A stretch of DNA of 64,000 nt from Natranaerobius thermophilus JW/NM-WN-LF. GTDB lineage: Bacteria > Bacillota > Natranaerobiia > Natranaerobiales > Natranaerobiaceae. Numbering within the stretch: the stretch's first letter is position 1; every line of letters begins with the position of its first letter. This document shows, one piece after another, positions 14,968-23,716 of this stretch. The position numbers and the translations under genes were made by a program. The stretch is from assembly GCF_000020005.1 (NCBI RefSeq), contig NC_010718.1:1307001-1371000 (forward strand), written 5' to 3'. The notes below the pieces were generated by a model. The model searched no databases. It was not told the origin of the DNA and saw only the letters and a program-made list of their open reading frames with translations.

Positions 14968-16626
14968 TTATTTTTGTGAAAAAAATCTTGATAGAGGTGG
15001 CACTACTTGTTTTTTTCTGCTAACTACATTTTCTAGGTATAAAGTATTTTCTGATAACCTTTGTTGAAATACTGATTCAACACAATTCAAATCAGTGCCT
15101 TCAACCAGTAGTAAAGAATCCTGTCTTTCAATATCAGTTACTAGAAAAAGTAACAGATCATATTGATCTTCTGTAATTATTTTTTTCATTCCCTCTTTAA
15201 TACTGGGAAGGTATTCTCTCACATCTTGATAATCAACCGTGTTCATCTGTCCTATACCAACGAATTTTTCTCCAAAATTGTACTCTTTAAAGTCCTTTGT
15301 TATCATAGGAACAGGAGCTTCTTCTATTACTTCTGCACCTTTTCGAAACATTTTCTTACCGAATTCGTAGATATCAAGTCCGCTTATTTGGCTTAATTCT
15401 TGAGCAATACTGATATCAAGTTGGGTACAGGTAGGTGATTTTAAAATAACTGTATCAGATAAAATTGCTGCTAATAAAAGACCTGCTGTTGTTGGATCAG
15501 GTTTTAGATTGTGTTCTTGATATATACGAGCAATTATTGTAGCCGTAGCTCCTAGAGGTTCATTCCTAAAATAAATCGGTTCTGCCGAAGAAAGATCACC
15601 CAATTTATGATGGTCAATTATTTCTAGTATCTTTGCTTCATTAATACCCTGAACTGCCTGATGACTTTCATTATGGTCAATTAAAACAACTTCTTTTCCC
15701 TGTAATCCCAATAGATCTTTTCGAGATATGGTTCCTACAACTTGATTATCATGGTTTAGAACGGGGTAACTACGATATCTTGTCGCAAGCATTTCGTCTT
15801 TAGCTTCTTCGGTAAGGTCATCGGTATAAAAGGATACGATGTTGCCAGTATTCATGAAGTCTTTTACAGGAGTTGCCATGGTTAACAATCTAACTGTCTT
15901 TGAAGTATCATGGGGTACCGAAATGATGGAGGCATCTTTATCTTTTGCTAGATCTCTAGTTTTTGAACTTGGTTGACTATTACCTGTCAATATTAGACAT
16001 TTTGCACCAGCTTTGAGACAGTTAATTTGAGCATCTTGTCTATCTCCCAACAAAACAATGTCACCCCGGGAAACAAAACTTGGGAGTGTATCTTGACTCA
16101 TAGCGCCCACAATGATTTTTCCTTTTAACGATTTATCTTTACCTAGGTAAAGAGCTTCACCAGCTAAAATTTTAACAAGTGATTCGGACTCAAAAGAAAT
16201 TGGTCCTAAAAAATCTTTTTCAAGATCGTCCATAATTTTAGCAGCTAAGTCTCCCATAGTGACTAGACCTTGCAGGCGCTCGTGTTGATCAACTACTGGA
16301 AACGACTTGGATTCTTTATTTTTTAACAAAGAATTAATCTCTTTAACTGTGGTATCTGGGTTAATAGTTACAGGTTCCTCAGTAAGCATGTCAGATACAC
16401 GTGAATGAATATCTTTTATTAGTGGAGGGTGTTCAACCTCAAGATGATTTAATACGAACTCTGTTTCTTTATTTATTTCTCCTGCTCTTGCACCCTGAAA
16501 TTGATGTTCGTTACTAACTTTATTCTTAAAATTACTGTAAGCCAAAGCTGAACAAATTGAGTCTGTATCAGGTTTTTTATGACCCAAAAAAAATATAGGT
16601 CTGTCCTTATAGTAAGATCGGTTCAT
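14968..16626 (-). CDS. ppaC: CBS-domain family II inorganic pyrophosphatase
   Basis: This 552-residue protein is a Mn-dependent pyrophosphatase of the DHH family with a regulatory insert. The N-terminal catalytic half starts with FLGHKKPDTDSICSALAY, and the DHH core appears later as IDHNESH and IIDHHKLGDL. The insert of about 250 residues holds two CBS motifs (residues about 70-125 and 250-310) around a DRTGG domain. The C-terminal DHHA2 domain carries GATATIIARIY and ILSDT. CBS-PPases are inhibited by AMP/ADP and activated by ATP or diadenosine polyphosphates (family knowledge). ATG 16626 has AGGAGTGAG upstream. It is monocistronic, divergent from argS. Confidence 0.93.
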   Translation of the reverse strand: MNRSYYKDRPIFFLGHKKPDTDSICSALAYSNFKNKVSNEHQFQGARAGEINKETEFVLNHLEVEHPPLIKDIHSRVSDMLTEEPVTINPDTTVKEINSLLKNKESKSFPVVDQHERLQGLVTMGDLAAKIMDDLEKDFLGPISFESESLVKILAGEALYLGKDKSLKGKIIVGAMSQDTLPSFVSRGDIVLLGDRQDAQINCLKAGAKCLILTGNSQPSSKTRDLAKDKDASIISVPHDTSKTVRLLTMATPVKDFMNTGNIVSFYTDDLTEEAKDEMLATRYRSYPVLNHDNQVVGTISRKDLLGLQGKEVVLIDHNESHQAVQGINEAKILEIIDHHKLGDLSSAEPIYFRNEPLGATATIIARIYQEHNLKPDPTTAGLLLAAILSDTVILKSPTCTQLDISIAQELSQISGLDIYEFGKKMFRKGAEVIEEAPVPMITKDFKEYNFGEKFVGIGQMNTVDYQDVREYLPSIKEGMKKIITEDQYDLLLFLVTDIERQDSLLLVEGTDLNCVESVFQQRLSENTLYLENVVSRKKQVVPPLSRFFSQK

Positions 16627-16757
16627 GGTCTCACTCCTAACGAGTTAAACATACCGTATTGTAAATCATATACATTAAGTCTAACATAAATTTTAGTTAT
16701 TTTTAACTAAAATAGACTTGGATATAAAGAATATAAATTTGTTTTTGCAAAGATTTC

Positions 16758-16786
16758 TTGTTGGCACTGACAAATTGAGATATAAT
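16758..16786 (+). promoter_or_regulatory. Putative argS promoter
   Basis: TTGTTG at 16758-16763 and TATAAT at 16781-16786 are separated by 17 bases, about 65 bases before argS. The rest of the 226-base gap to ppaC is AT-rich with no other clear signal. Confidence 0.5.
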
Positions 16787-16852
16787 AAATCATGCATGCA
16801 ATTAAAACATAAAATATTCATTTGAAATATTTAAAGAAATGGGGGATAAGCT

Positions 16853-18553
16853 ATGGAAATTTTTCGCCAGAAAATAGCAGAGTTACTGCTGGAAGAAACC
16901 GGGCTTGATCTTGAGGACATTAAAGAAAACGTTGAAGTTCCCCCGGACCGTAACCTGGGAGATTTTGCCTTTCCTTGTTTTAAACTGGCCAAGATAAAGA
17001 AAAAAAATCCAGCTCAAATTGCATCGGAAATAGTTGAAAATATTGAAGCAGGAGAATACTTTTCAGCTATAGAAGCTACAGGTCCATATATTAATTTCAC
17101 CTGTAATCTTGAAAAATTAAACCAGGACACCTTAGAAAGGATTTATACCCAAGGCCGTGGATACGGAAAATCTTCTGAAGGGGATGGGAAAACAGTAGTT
17201 ATCGACTTTTCATCACCAAATATAGCCAAACCTTTTGGATTTGGTCACCTTCGTTCTACTGTTATTGGCAATTCCCTGGCAAATGTTTATGAGACCTTAG
17301 GGTATAATGTGGAAAGAATTAATCATTTAGGAGACTGGGGAACTCAGTTTGGCAATTTGATTGCCGCATATTTGAAATGGGGAAACGAACAAGAGTTAGA
17401 AAAAGACCCCATTGAATATTTATATGATTTGTATGTCAAGTTTCATGAAGAAATGGAAGAAGACCCGTCTTTGAAAGATGAAGGAAGGGAATGGTTTAGA
17501 AAGCTTGAGGAAGGCGATGAGACGGCGGAAAAGCTTTGGGAATGGTTTAGAGAAATGAGTTTAAAAGATTTTGAACGTATTTACCGTAAACTTGGAGTTA
17601 AGTTTGATAGTAACAAAGGTGAAGCTTTTTACAATGATAAGTTGGAAGACACCATAGAAACCATCAAAGATTCTGGAATCGCTACTTATAGTCAAGGTGC
17701 ATTAATTGTAGATTTAAACGAAGAAAATTTACCACCTTGTTTATTAAAGAAACAAGATGGTGCCACATTATACATTACTAGAGATTTAACTGCAGCCTTC
17801 TATCGATACGAAAACTATCAATTTGATAAAGCTCTATATGTAGTGGGAGCTGATCAGGAACTGCATTTTAACCAAATGTTCAATGTTCTAAAGAAAATGG
17901 GTTGTGATTGGGCTGAAAATATGGAGCATGTACCCTTTGGGTTAATTAGATTCCAAGATAGGAAAATGTCTACTCGCAAAGGAAATATGGTTTACTTAGA
18001 AGACGTTCTTGAAAAAGCAAAACAACTGGCCCTTGAAACTATTAGAGAAAAGAACCCTGAATTAGATAATCAAGAAGATATTGCAGAAATGGTGGGAGTA
18101 GGAGCTGTAATTTTTGGTGACCTAAGCAATGACAGGGTTAAAGAAGTGAATTTTGATTGGGATAAAATTTTAGACTTCAATGGAGAAACAGCACCTTATT
18201 TACAATATACACATGCGCGAATTTGTAGTGTATTGAAAAAAGCTGATATTACGCCAGAGTATGACAAAGACATAGTTAAGCACTTGCAGTCAGACTATGA
18301 AAAGAATGTGATTCAGTTGTTGGCTGGATTCACAGATGCTTTAAAACGAACTAGGGATGCCAACAAACCTCATATACTAGCCAGGTATCTGCTGGATTTA
18401 GGTAGAGAATTCAACCGTTTTTATAACCATTGCCCTATCTTGAATGAAACCGAAGAAGTAAAACAGGCTCGATTAATACTCATTGATGCTGTGAGACAGG
18501 TTTTAGCTAATGGCCTAGGTATTATGGGTATTAAAGCTCCTGAAGCAATGTAA
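16853..18553 (+). CDS. argS: Arginyl-tRNA synthetase
   Basis: This 566-residue class I synthetase charges tRNA-Arg. Seen: an N-terminal Add1 domain (residues 1-105), then the HIGH region SSPNIAKPFGFGHLRST near 120, and KMSTRKGN (the KMSKS loop) near 371. The C-terminal anticodon-binding DALR domain closes with LANGLGIMGIKAPEAM. Length is normal for bacteria. The ATG follows GGGGG. A small pyruvate-kinase-like protein gene starts 23 bases after the stop and is probably co-transcribed. Confidence 0.97.
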   Translation: MEIFRQKIAELLLEETGLDLEDIKENVEVPPDRNLGDFAFPCFKLAKIKKKNPAQIASEIVENIEAGEYFSAIEATGPYINFTCNLEKLNQDTLERIYTQGRGYGKSSEGDGKTVVIDFSSPNIAKPFGFGHLRSTVIGNSLANVYETLGYNVERINHLGDWGTQFGNLIAAYLKWGNEQELEKDPIEYLYDLYVKFHEEMEEDPSLKDEGREWFRKLEEGDETAEKLWEWFREMSLKDFERIYRKLGVKFDSNKGEAFYNDKLEDTIETIKDSGIATYSQGALIVDLNEENLPPCLLKKQDGATLYITRDLTAAFYRYENYQFDKALYVVGADQELHFNQMFNVLKKMGCDWAENMEHVPFGLIRFQDRKMSTRKGNMVYLEDVLEKAKQLALETIREKNPELDNQEDIAEMVGVGAVIFGDLSNDRVKEVNFDWDKILDFNGETAPYLQYTHARICSVLKKADITPEYDKDIVKHLQSDYEKNVIQLLAGFTDALKRTRDANKPHILARYLLDLGREFNRFYNHCPILNETEEVKQARLILIDAVRQVLANGLGIMGIKAPEAM

Positions 18554-18576
18554 ATTAGTGATGGGAGGTGGAAACA

Positions 18577-19134
18577 TTGATTACTTTTGAAAATTCCGGT
18601 CAGGATAATACAAATCGAGCTTTAGAGTTAGCTGTAGAGCGTGGAAAAGAGCTAGGAGTAACAGATTATATTGTGGCCTCGAATAACGGTGATACTGCAT
18701 TAATACTTGCCGATCTCTTAAAAGATCAGGAAGCAAATATTAATTGTGTTACTCATCATGTAGGTTTCAAAGAACCTGGTCAGGATGAAATGTCCCAGGA
18801 AAACAGAGAAAAATTATCTAATCAAGGAATTTCTGTATTAACTACTACCCATTTATTTGCTAATATTGAAAGAGCTGTAACCAATGAATTCGGTGGCTTA
18901 TATCCTGGTGGAATTGTTTCAGCAACTTTAAGATGTTTTGGACAGGGAGTAAAAGTAACTTTTGAAATCTCTACCATGGCATTAGATGCTGGTTTGATTC
19001 CCTATGGAAAGAAAGTGATTGCCATAGGAGGCAGTGGTCGGGGAGCTGATTCTGCCGTGGTTATTACTCCAGCTCATGGCAAAGACTTTTTTAAGACATC
19101 TCTACATGAAATAATTTGTAAGCCAGCTTTATAG
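18577..19134 (+). CDS. Stand-alone pyruvate kinase C-terminal-like domain
   Basis: This 185-residue protein matches the alpha/beta domain of pyruvate kinase that usually carries the allosteric site, here as a free protein. Seen: N-terminal ALELAVERGKELG, the strand IVASNNGDTALIL, and VIAIGGSGRGADSAVVITPAH near the end with a Gly-rich loop. There is no catalytic barrel, so it is not a pyruvate kinase. Such free proteins are common in Clostridia and archaea and have no settled function; nucleotide or sugar-phosphate binding is a guess. I prefer TTG 18577, five bases after GGGAGGTGG, over the GTG at 18568 inside that site. Confidence 0.8.
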   Translation: MITFENSGQDNTNRALELAVERGKELGVTDYIVASNNGDTALILADLLKDQEANINCVTHHVGFKEPGQDEMSQENREKLSNQGISVLTTTHLFANIERAVTNEFGGLYPGGIVSATLRCFGQGVKVTFEISTMALDAGLIPYGKKVIAIGGSGRGADSAVVITPAHGKDFFKTSLHEIICKPAL

Positions 19135-19182
19135 TGAAATAAATATAGTGAAATAAACATATTAACTAGTTCGAAATGGATT

Positions 19183-19226
19183 AATACCTGCTGTCTTGGA
19201 AATATTATGATAGCAGGTATTTTTTG
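19183..19226 (+). terminator. Intrinsic terminator of the argS transcript
   Basis: AATACCTGCT at 19183-19192 pairs with AGCAGGTATT at 19212-19221 and is followed by TTTTG. Just upstream, the string ATAGTGAAATAAA occurs twice in tandem, which is probably incidental. Confidence 0.85.
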
Positions 19227-19350
19227 TTTGTCTGTGTTAAACACAAAATTCGTTCAATAGAAAAGTTCAACTAGCAACAACAGAGTATAAAGAACTTTTG
19301 TTTATTAAGTTGTAAAATATTAAATACGATTAACCAGGGAGGAAAGGGTA

Positions 19351-20415
19351 TTGCAGTTCAAATCACTTAGTTTAATGATTTTTAAAGTTCTACCCTTTGT
19401 AAATCGGGAATTAAATTACTGGTACGATGTGATTTCCAATGCCTCTAGTGATTTTTTAAGTGAACAAGGACAATTAAGCATTAAATTTAAAAAATTTCAC
19501 TGTCAGGGTGGAAGTGTCTATTCACTATACAAAGGAAGTTTCGACGAGGATGTGGCTCGATTTATTGTAGCTTTTCAAACAATCAGCGATTATCTTGATA
19601 ATTTGTGCGATCGTTCTGGTATTTATGAAGAAAGAAGTTTTGCAAAACTACATCAAGCAATGCTTGATATTTTTAATACTGATGAAGTCAATTTGTCAGT
19701 TTCAGGAGAAGGATATTATAAATATTATCCTCATACAGATGATGACAGTTATCTGATCAATTTAGTACAGACTTGTAGACAGGAATTAAGTAAATTTAAA
19801 GAAATTGACTTAGTTAGAGATGACTTGTATTTCTATACCAAGCTCTACACAGAATTACAAATTTACAAGCATCTAGAACTAGATAAAAGAGAATCCAAGT
19901 TAAAGTCCTGGCATGAGCATTATACCACTAAATTGAATAGTGCTGGAAATTTATACTGGTGGGAATTTGCCAGTGCATCTGGTTCTACATTATTGATTTT
20001 TGCTTTAATTGCTTTGATGTCTAAAAATTACGATGAAACCTCACACCGGTCAATTTTGAACTGTTATTTTCCTTGGATTTGTGGACTTCATATTTTACTT
20101 GATTATTTAATTGATCAAGAGGAGGATTATCGAGAACAAGATCTAAATTTTGTGTTTTTTTATCCTAATAAAGAAATGATGTTGACAAGATTAAAGTACT
20201 TTGTCAACAAGTCCTTAGAATCCATTAAAGAGTTACCAAATGCTGATTTTCATAAAATGGTAGTAAAAGGGTTACTGGCTCTGTACCTATCAGATCCTAA
20301 AATTGAAAGTCAGGGAATGGAATTATTGCGAAATGACCTGCTTTCAACTGGAGGTAGTGATACATTAATGTTATATAAAGTCTGTAAATCACTTAGAAGA
20401 GTAGGAGTAATCTAG
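19351..20415 (+). CDS. DUF2600/YtpB-like tetraprenyl-beta-curcumene synthase
   Basis: This 354-residue protein belongs to DUF2600. Family members such as B. subtilis YtpB convert C35 heptaprenyl diphosphate into the cyclic sesquarterpene precursor tetraprenyl-beta-curcumene. Seen: the signature QGQLSIKFKKFHCQGGSVY near residues 37-55, the Asp-rich SDYLDNLCDRSG near 79-90, and LHILLDYLIDQEEDYREQ near 246-263, the likely metal sites for the diphosphate. The TTG start follows GGGAGGAAAGGG. A polyprenyl diphosphate synthase gene lies convergently 90 bases away and could supply the substrate. The exact chain length is not provable from sequence. Confidence 0.85.
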   Translation: MQFKSLSLMIFKVLPFVNRELNYWYDVISNASSDFLSEQGQLSIKFKKFHCQGGSVYSLYKGSFDEDVARFIVAFQTISDYLDNLCDRSGIYEERSFAKLHQAMLDIFNTDEVNLSVSGEGYYKYYPHTDDDSYLINLVQTCRQELSKFKEIDLVRDDLYFYTKLYTELQIYKHLELDKRESKLKSWHEHYTTKLNSAGNLYWWEFASASGSTLLIFALIALMSKNYDETSHRSILNCYFPWICGLHILLDYLIDQEEDYREQDLNFVFFYPNKEMMLTRLKYFVNKSLESIKELPNADFHKMVVKGLLALYLSDPKIESQGMELLRNDLLSTGGSDTLMLYKVCKSLRRVGVI

Positions 20416-20506
20416 ATTTAATTTATTATTACTTAGGCGCTGTTATATTTAGTTGTTGATACTCTTTACATTTTCAAAATACAACTTAATACAGCCATTT
20501 ACAATT

Positions 20507-21520
20507 TCAGATTTCGGCGGTGACTGATTGTAGTTTGTTTACACGCTGTAAAAGTTGACTTTTCATAGAAAACAAGACATCGAGCTCACTGTACTCTCCA
20601 CTAATTTGTGTTAAATATTGATTAGCTAAATTCAACTCATGTTCAGCAATTCTGAGGGCTTCAGTAATACATCTGTTATTATTAAGGTCTCGCACAAGGA
20701 GACTAAACTGGTTTGGGGTCGGACCTGCCTGCCAAAATTCTTCTAGCTCTTGCCCTGTCAACTCATTCTTTTCCATTAATAAAATTACGGGTAAAGTAAT
20801 AATGCCTTCAGTAAGGTCTTTCCCTCGTGGTTTTTCGCTAGAACCCATGGGTACAGTATAATCCATTACATCATCGATGATTTGGTAAGCTCTACCCAAA
20901 TGAAGTCCATAATTTTTTAAAGCTGCTGCCGATTTACAAGACTTTCCATTCCCTGAACTTAAGATAGCACCGGACTCACAACAAGCTGCAAGTAGTGCAG
21001 CTGTTTTATATTCAATCACTTTAAAATAAATTTCTCTAGAAATACCACTTTTAAAGGCGTTATTTAACTGAATAAGCTCTCCTTGACACATTTTACTGAT
21101 GGCATCGGTAAATAGAGCCATAATTTTGGGAGAATCAATCATAGCAAGAATTGAAAAAGCCTTTGAAAATAAATAATCACCAACTAGCACGGCTGATTTA
21201 TTACCCCAGTAATAATTTACAGTTTGTTTCCCCCGTCGATAGTCAGAATTATCTATGATATCATCGTGGACCAAAGAAGCTAGGTGAATCAACTCAGAAG
21301 CCATGGCAGTTTTCAATACCCTATCTTTATCAACTTGATGAATATTGGCTGATAAATATACAAGGACGGGTCGAAAAAGCTTTCCTTGTCTTGATAAAAG
21401 ATGATTAATGATAGATTGAACTTCTGTATCTCCATCGTTAAGCAATGTTTCTTGTAAGTTTTGGAGTATTAGAGACTTAAAATTGGCGATTTGGGGATTG
21501 TTGTTATCGATAGATTTCAC
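20507..21520 (-). CDS. Trans-polyprenyl diphosphate synthase
   Basis: This 337-residue enzyme condenses isopentenyl diphosphate onto allylic diphosphates. Seen: GKLFRPVLVYL near residue 50, the first Asp-rich motif HDDIIDNSDYRRG near 90-102, the following GKQTVNYYWG and VLVGDYLFSKA, and the second Asp-rich motif IIDDVMDYT near 216-224. It resembles component II of heptaprenyl diphosphate synthases (HepT) or octaprenyl synthases; no component I (HepS) gene is nearby. It may make the menaquinone side chain, the C35 substrate of the adjacent DUF2600 enzyme, or both. RBS on the minus strand: GGAGTG eight bases before the ATG. Confidence 0.9.
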   Translation of the reverse strand: MKSIDNNNPQIANFKSLILQNLQETLLNDGDTEVQSIINHLLSRQGKLFRPVLVYLSANIHQVDKDRVLKTAMASELIHLASLVHDDIIDNSDYRRGKQTVNYYWGNKSAVLVGDYLFSKAFSILAMIDSPKIMALFTDAISKMCQGELIQLNNAFKSGISREIYFKVIEYKTAALLAACCESGAILSSGNGKSCKSAAALKNYGLHLGRAYQIIDDVMDYTVPMGSSEKPRGKDLTEGIITLPVILLMEKNELTGQELEEFWQAGPTPNQFSLLVRDLNNNRCITEALRIAEHELNLANQYLTQISGEYSELDVLFSMKSQLLQRVNKLQSVTAEI

Positions 21521-21712
21521 AATTTATCACTCCAAGTTTAAAATTTATACTTAATCCTAGTATTAGCAATAATTGGTCATTTTATCTAAACTGAGTTAAT
21601 TCTAATATTACTCAGACAATAATTTTATACAATGTCTAAATAAAAGCGCTTTATTATTTCGTTGTTGATAATGTGGATTTTACAGTTATCAACATGCAAT
21701 AACTTTGTACAT

Positions 21713-21746
21713 CAAATAAAAAACCCGACCATAGTCTGGTCGGGTT
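21713..21746 (-). terminator. Terminator overlapping the stop of the COG2426 gene
   Basis: AACCCGACCA at 21722-21731 pairs with TGGTCGGGTT at 21737-21746. On the minus strand a TTTTTTATTTG tract follows. Its stem overlaps the last two bases of the stop codon. The remainder of the gap to the next gene (21521-21712) shows no gene. Confidence 0.9.
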
Positions 21747-22224
21747 AATCTAAGAAAGTTAAAAATGAAATTGTTGTTTGAGAAATTAATAGAACAATTA
21801 AACCAGCAGTTAGTACTCCTGTACTTATTATCCAAAATGAATCTTTTTTGGGTATTTGAAAAATATAAGAAGCCAGGCAAGCTGTCCATGCTCCGGTAGT
21901 AGGAAAGGGGATTGCTACAAAAAAGAATAACACGTATTTTCCATACTTTAAATACCTATCTCTACGTGCTAGGACTCTGTCAATAGATTTTTCGTAAATT
22001 AATCGAATTCCGGGTAAAGAACGAAAGAATGGATCAAGCAAGTTTAATATCACGATTAAAGGTAAGATTATAGCTATATTACCTAGTGCACTAAATATAA
22101 ATGCCTGAATAGGATGAAATCCTAGAGAAATTCCTAAAGGAATTCCCCCTCTAATTTCCACTACAGGTAGCATTGAAAAGACGATAACTTTCAATACATC
22201 AATTAAATAATTAAGATCTAACAT
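21745..22224 (-). CDS. Small multidrug-export-like membrane protein (COG2426)
   Basis: This 159-residue integral membrane protein has about four hydrophobic segments. The N-terminal SMLPVVEIRGGIPLGISLGF and FFFVAIPFPTTGAWTACLAS are the signature stretches of the small multidrug export protein family (PF06695). The PVxExRGAIP-type loop is shared with the SNARE-associated/DedA-like proteins. Transport function is named in databases but hardly tested. It has its own strong terminator. RBS: GAGGGTC before the ATG on the minus strand. Confidence 0.8.
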   Translation of the reverse strand: MLDLNYLIDVLKVIVFSMLPVVEIRGGIPLGISLGFHPIQAFIFSALGNIAIILPLIVILNLLDPFFRSLPGIRLIYEKSIDRVLARRDRYLKYGKYVLFFFVAIPFPTTGAWTACLASYIFQIPKKDSFWIISTGVLTAGLIVLLISQTTISFLTFLD

Positions 22225-22381
22225 GACAAGACCCTCGCGTTTTATTTATTGTATTTGTATTTACGGTGATTCAAAAGTTATTACAATTACTTGGATAATC
22301 ACTTGTAAAATTCTAGCTAAATTTTCCCTTAATATCATAGCTTTGTCAACCTAAATAGTAAAATTGCACAAAGATTACAAT

Positions 22382-23494
22382 TTACTGGTTTAACTCTGTT
22401 AGTAAGTAGTCTTCAATTTCATTTACATAATCAAAATTTTGAGCATTTATATATATTGATTCTAGATCTTGCCTGATTTCAATCATCTCTTCCAATTTTT
22501 CAAGGGCTTTATCAATTAATTGCTGATACTGATTAAGACTGTACTGCCTTTCTGCAGACAAATATGAAGGTAAATCAACTGAATTTCTAAGGTTAAGAGT
22601 TTCAAAATTGATGTTATTATTTTGTTCATTTTCTGGGAATTTGTGATATTGATTGGACCTAAAACACCCTACACCATAGTCTGGAAGGTAAATGCAGTCA
22701 ATTTGTTCTGGATTAAGTCCACACAAAAAAACAGTGATTCGATGATTTTGCTTCTGAAGTTCTTTTAAAACATTTTTAAACAGGAGATCAGTTTCTGGAT
22801 AATAATCATCATTAACAGCAATCAGATGAGAAGCATTGGCAAGTATATTGGGTAGAAAATTTATATAACCCTGAGGAGTCAAAGCACTGGCAAATAAATA
22901 TCGGCTTTTTCCTGGCAAGTTGTTGTGAACATACGGATCTGACAGTTTGTTTCGGTGAGAATTTAAGCTAGATACAATGAAACTTTCTAACTCATGTAGA
23001 AACTTATTACTTAGCTTAAAACCGTAGATCGTTTTGAGTCTCGATCTAGTGGTATTGGCCTGTTTTAGATAATTGTAGCTGACAGAAAATAATTTTTTTA
23101 CTTGATTTTGGATTGATTTGATTGTTTTTTTATTTATTTTCAAATTTGATTTGTTCAAATTTTTACCTAGATCAATTATTTCCTCTACAGCACCAGGTGA
23201 ACGTGGGTCAATTACGTGAGGAAAAGTACCATCAATTACTGCTTTGTTTTTTTTGGGCAACATTATTCCGTCAAGGGAATTGCTATCAGAAGCACAATAA
23301 ATTTGCTCTACGGCATATGCACGTTCAGTGAATTTTTTAGCTAAATTTTTCATTAAAGTTGATTTACCGGTACCTGGACCTCCTTTAAAAATATAAATCC
23401 TATCCGGATTTTCTAAAATATAATCAAATAGTGAATAAAATCCTTGGCTGGTATTTCCACCGGCAAAGTAATAGGGAATGATCTTAGTATTCAT
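22382..23494 (-). CDS. P-loop ATPase of the PRK06851 type
   Basis: This 370-residue soluble protein has a clear Walker A (IFKGGPGTGKSTLMKNLA near residues 36-53). The region after it, YCASDSNSLDGIMLPKKN, and AVIDGTFPHVIDPRSPGAVEEIIDLG match the conserved parts of a family annotated only as hypothetical ATPase/nucleotide kinase. The family is widespread in spore-forming Firmicutes. The likely start ATG 23494 has a GGAGG upstream on the minus strand. It is separated from COG2426 by 157 bases with no visible gene. No function can be assigned. Confidence 0.75.
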   Translation of the reverse strand: MNTKIIPYYFAGGNTSQGFYSLFDYILENPDRIYIFKGGPGTGKSTLMKNLAKKFTERAYAVEQIYCASDSNSLDGIMLPKKNKAVIDGTFPHVIDPRSPGAVEEIIDLGKNLNKSNLKINKKTIKSIQNQVKKLFSVSYNYLKQANTTRSRLKTIYGFKLSNKFLHELESFIVSSLNSHRNKLSDPYVHNNLPGKSRYLFASALTPQGYINFLPNILANASHLIAVNDDYYPETDLLFKNVLKELQKQNHRITVFLCGLNPEQIDCIYLPDYGVGCFRSNQYHKFPENEQNNNINFETLNLRNSVDLPSYLSAERQYSLNQYQQLIDKALEKLEEMIEIRQDLESIYINAQNFDYVNEIEDYLLTELNQ

Positions 23495-23716
23495 AATTAA
23501 CCTCCTTTCCCCAGCTGATACCCCTCAAAGATTCGATTTTAGCTCCTTATAAGAATAAAACAAGCTATACGGGGTATTTTAAATGATACAGGATGATTCC
23601 TGAGCTATATCAAACCTGATTTATTATATTTCAAATGAAAGTTATTGTGAAAAACTCAAGAATCCTTTGTTTGATAGGATGTGTATTATGTGTATTGATT
23701 TCAGGAGGGTAATGAA

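Noticed and set aside
14873-15067. Plus-strand frame of 64 codons after the transhydrogenase operon
   Set aside because: Runs through a strong bidirectional terminator and over the end of ppaC; no ribosome binding site and no known motif.
18568-18570. GTG as start of the pyruvate-kinase-like protein
   Set aside because: It lies within the Shine-Dalgarno sequence; TTG 18577 has proper spacing.
20437-20497. Possible bidirectional terminator between the terpene genes
   Set aside because: GCTGTTATATTTAGTTGT and ACAACTTAATACAGC can pair only with gaps and no T tract follows on either strand in a clear way.
23122-23331. Plus-strand frame of 69 codons inside the PRK06851-type gene
   Set aside because: Antisense to a conserved P-loop protein and with no start signals.
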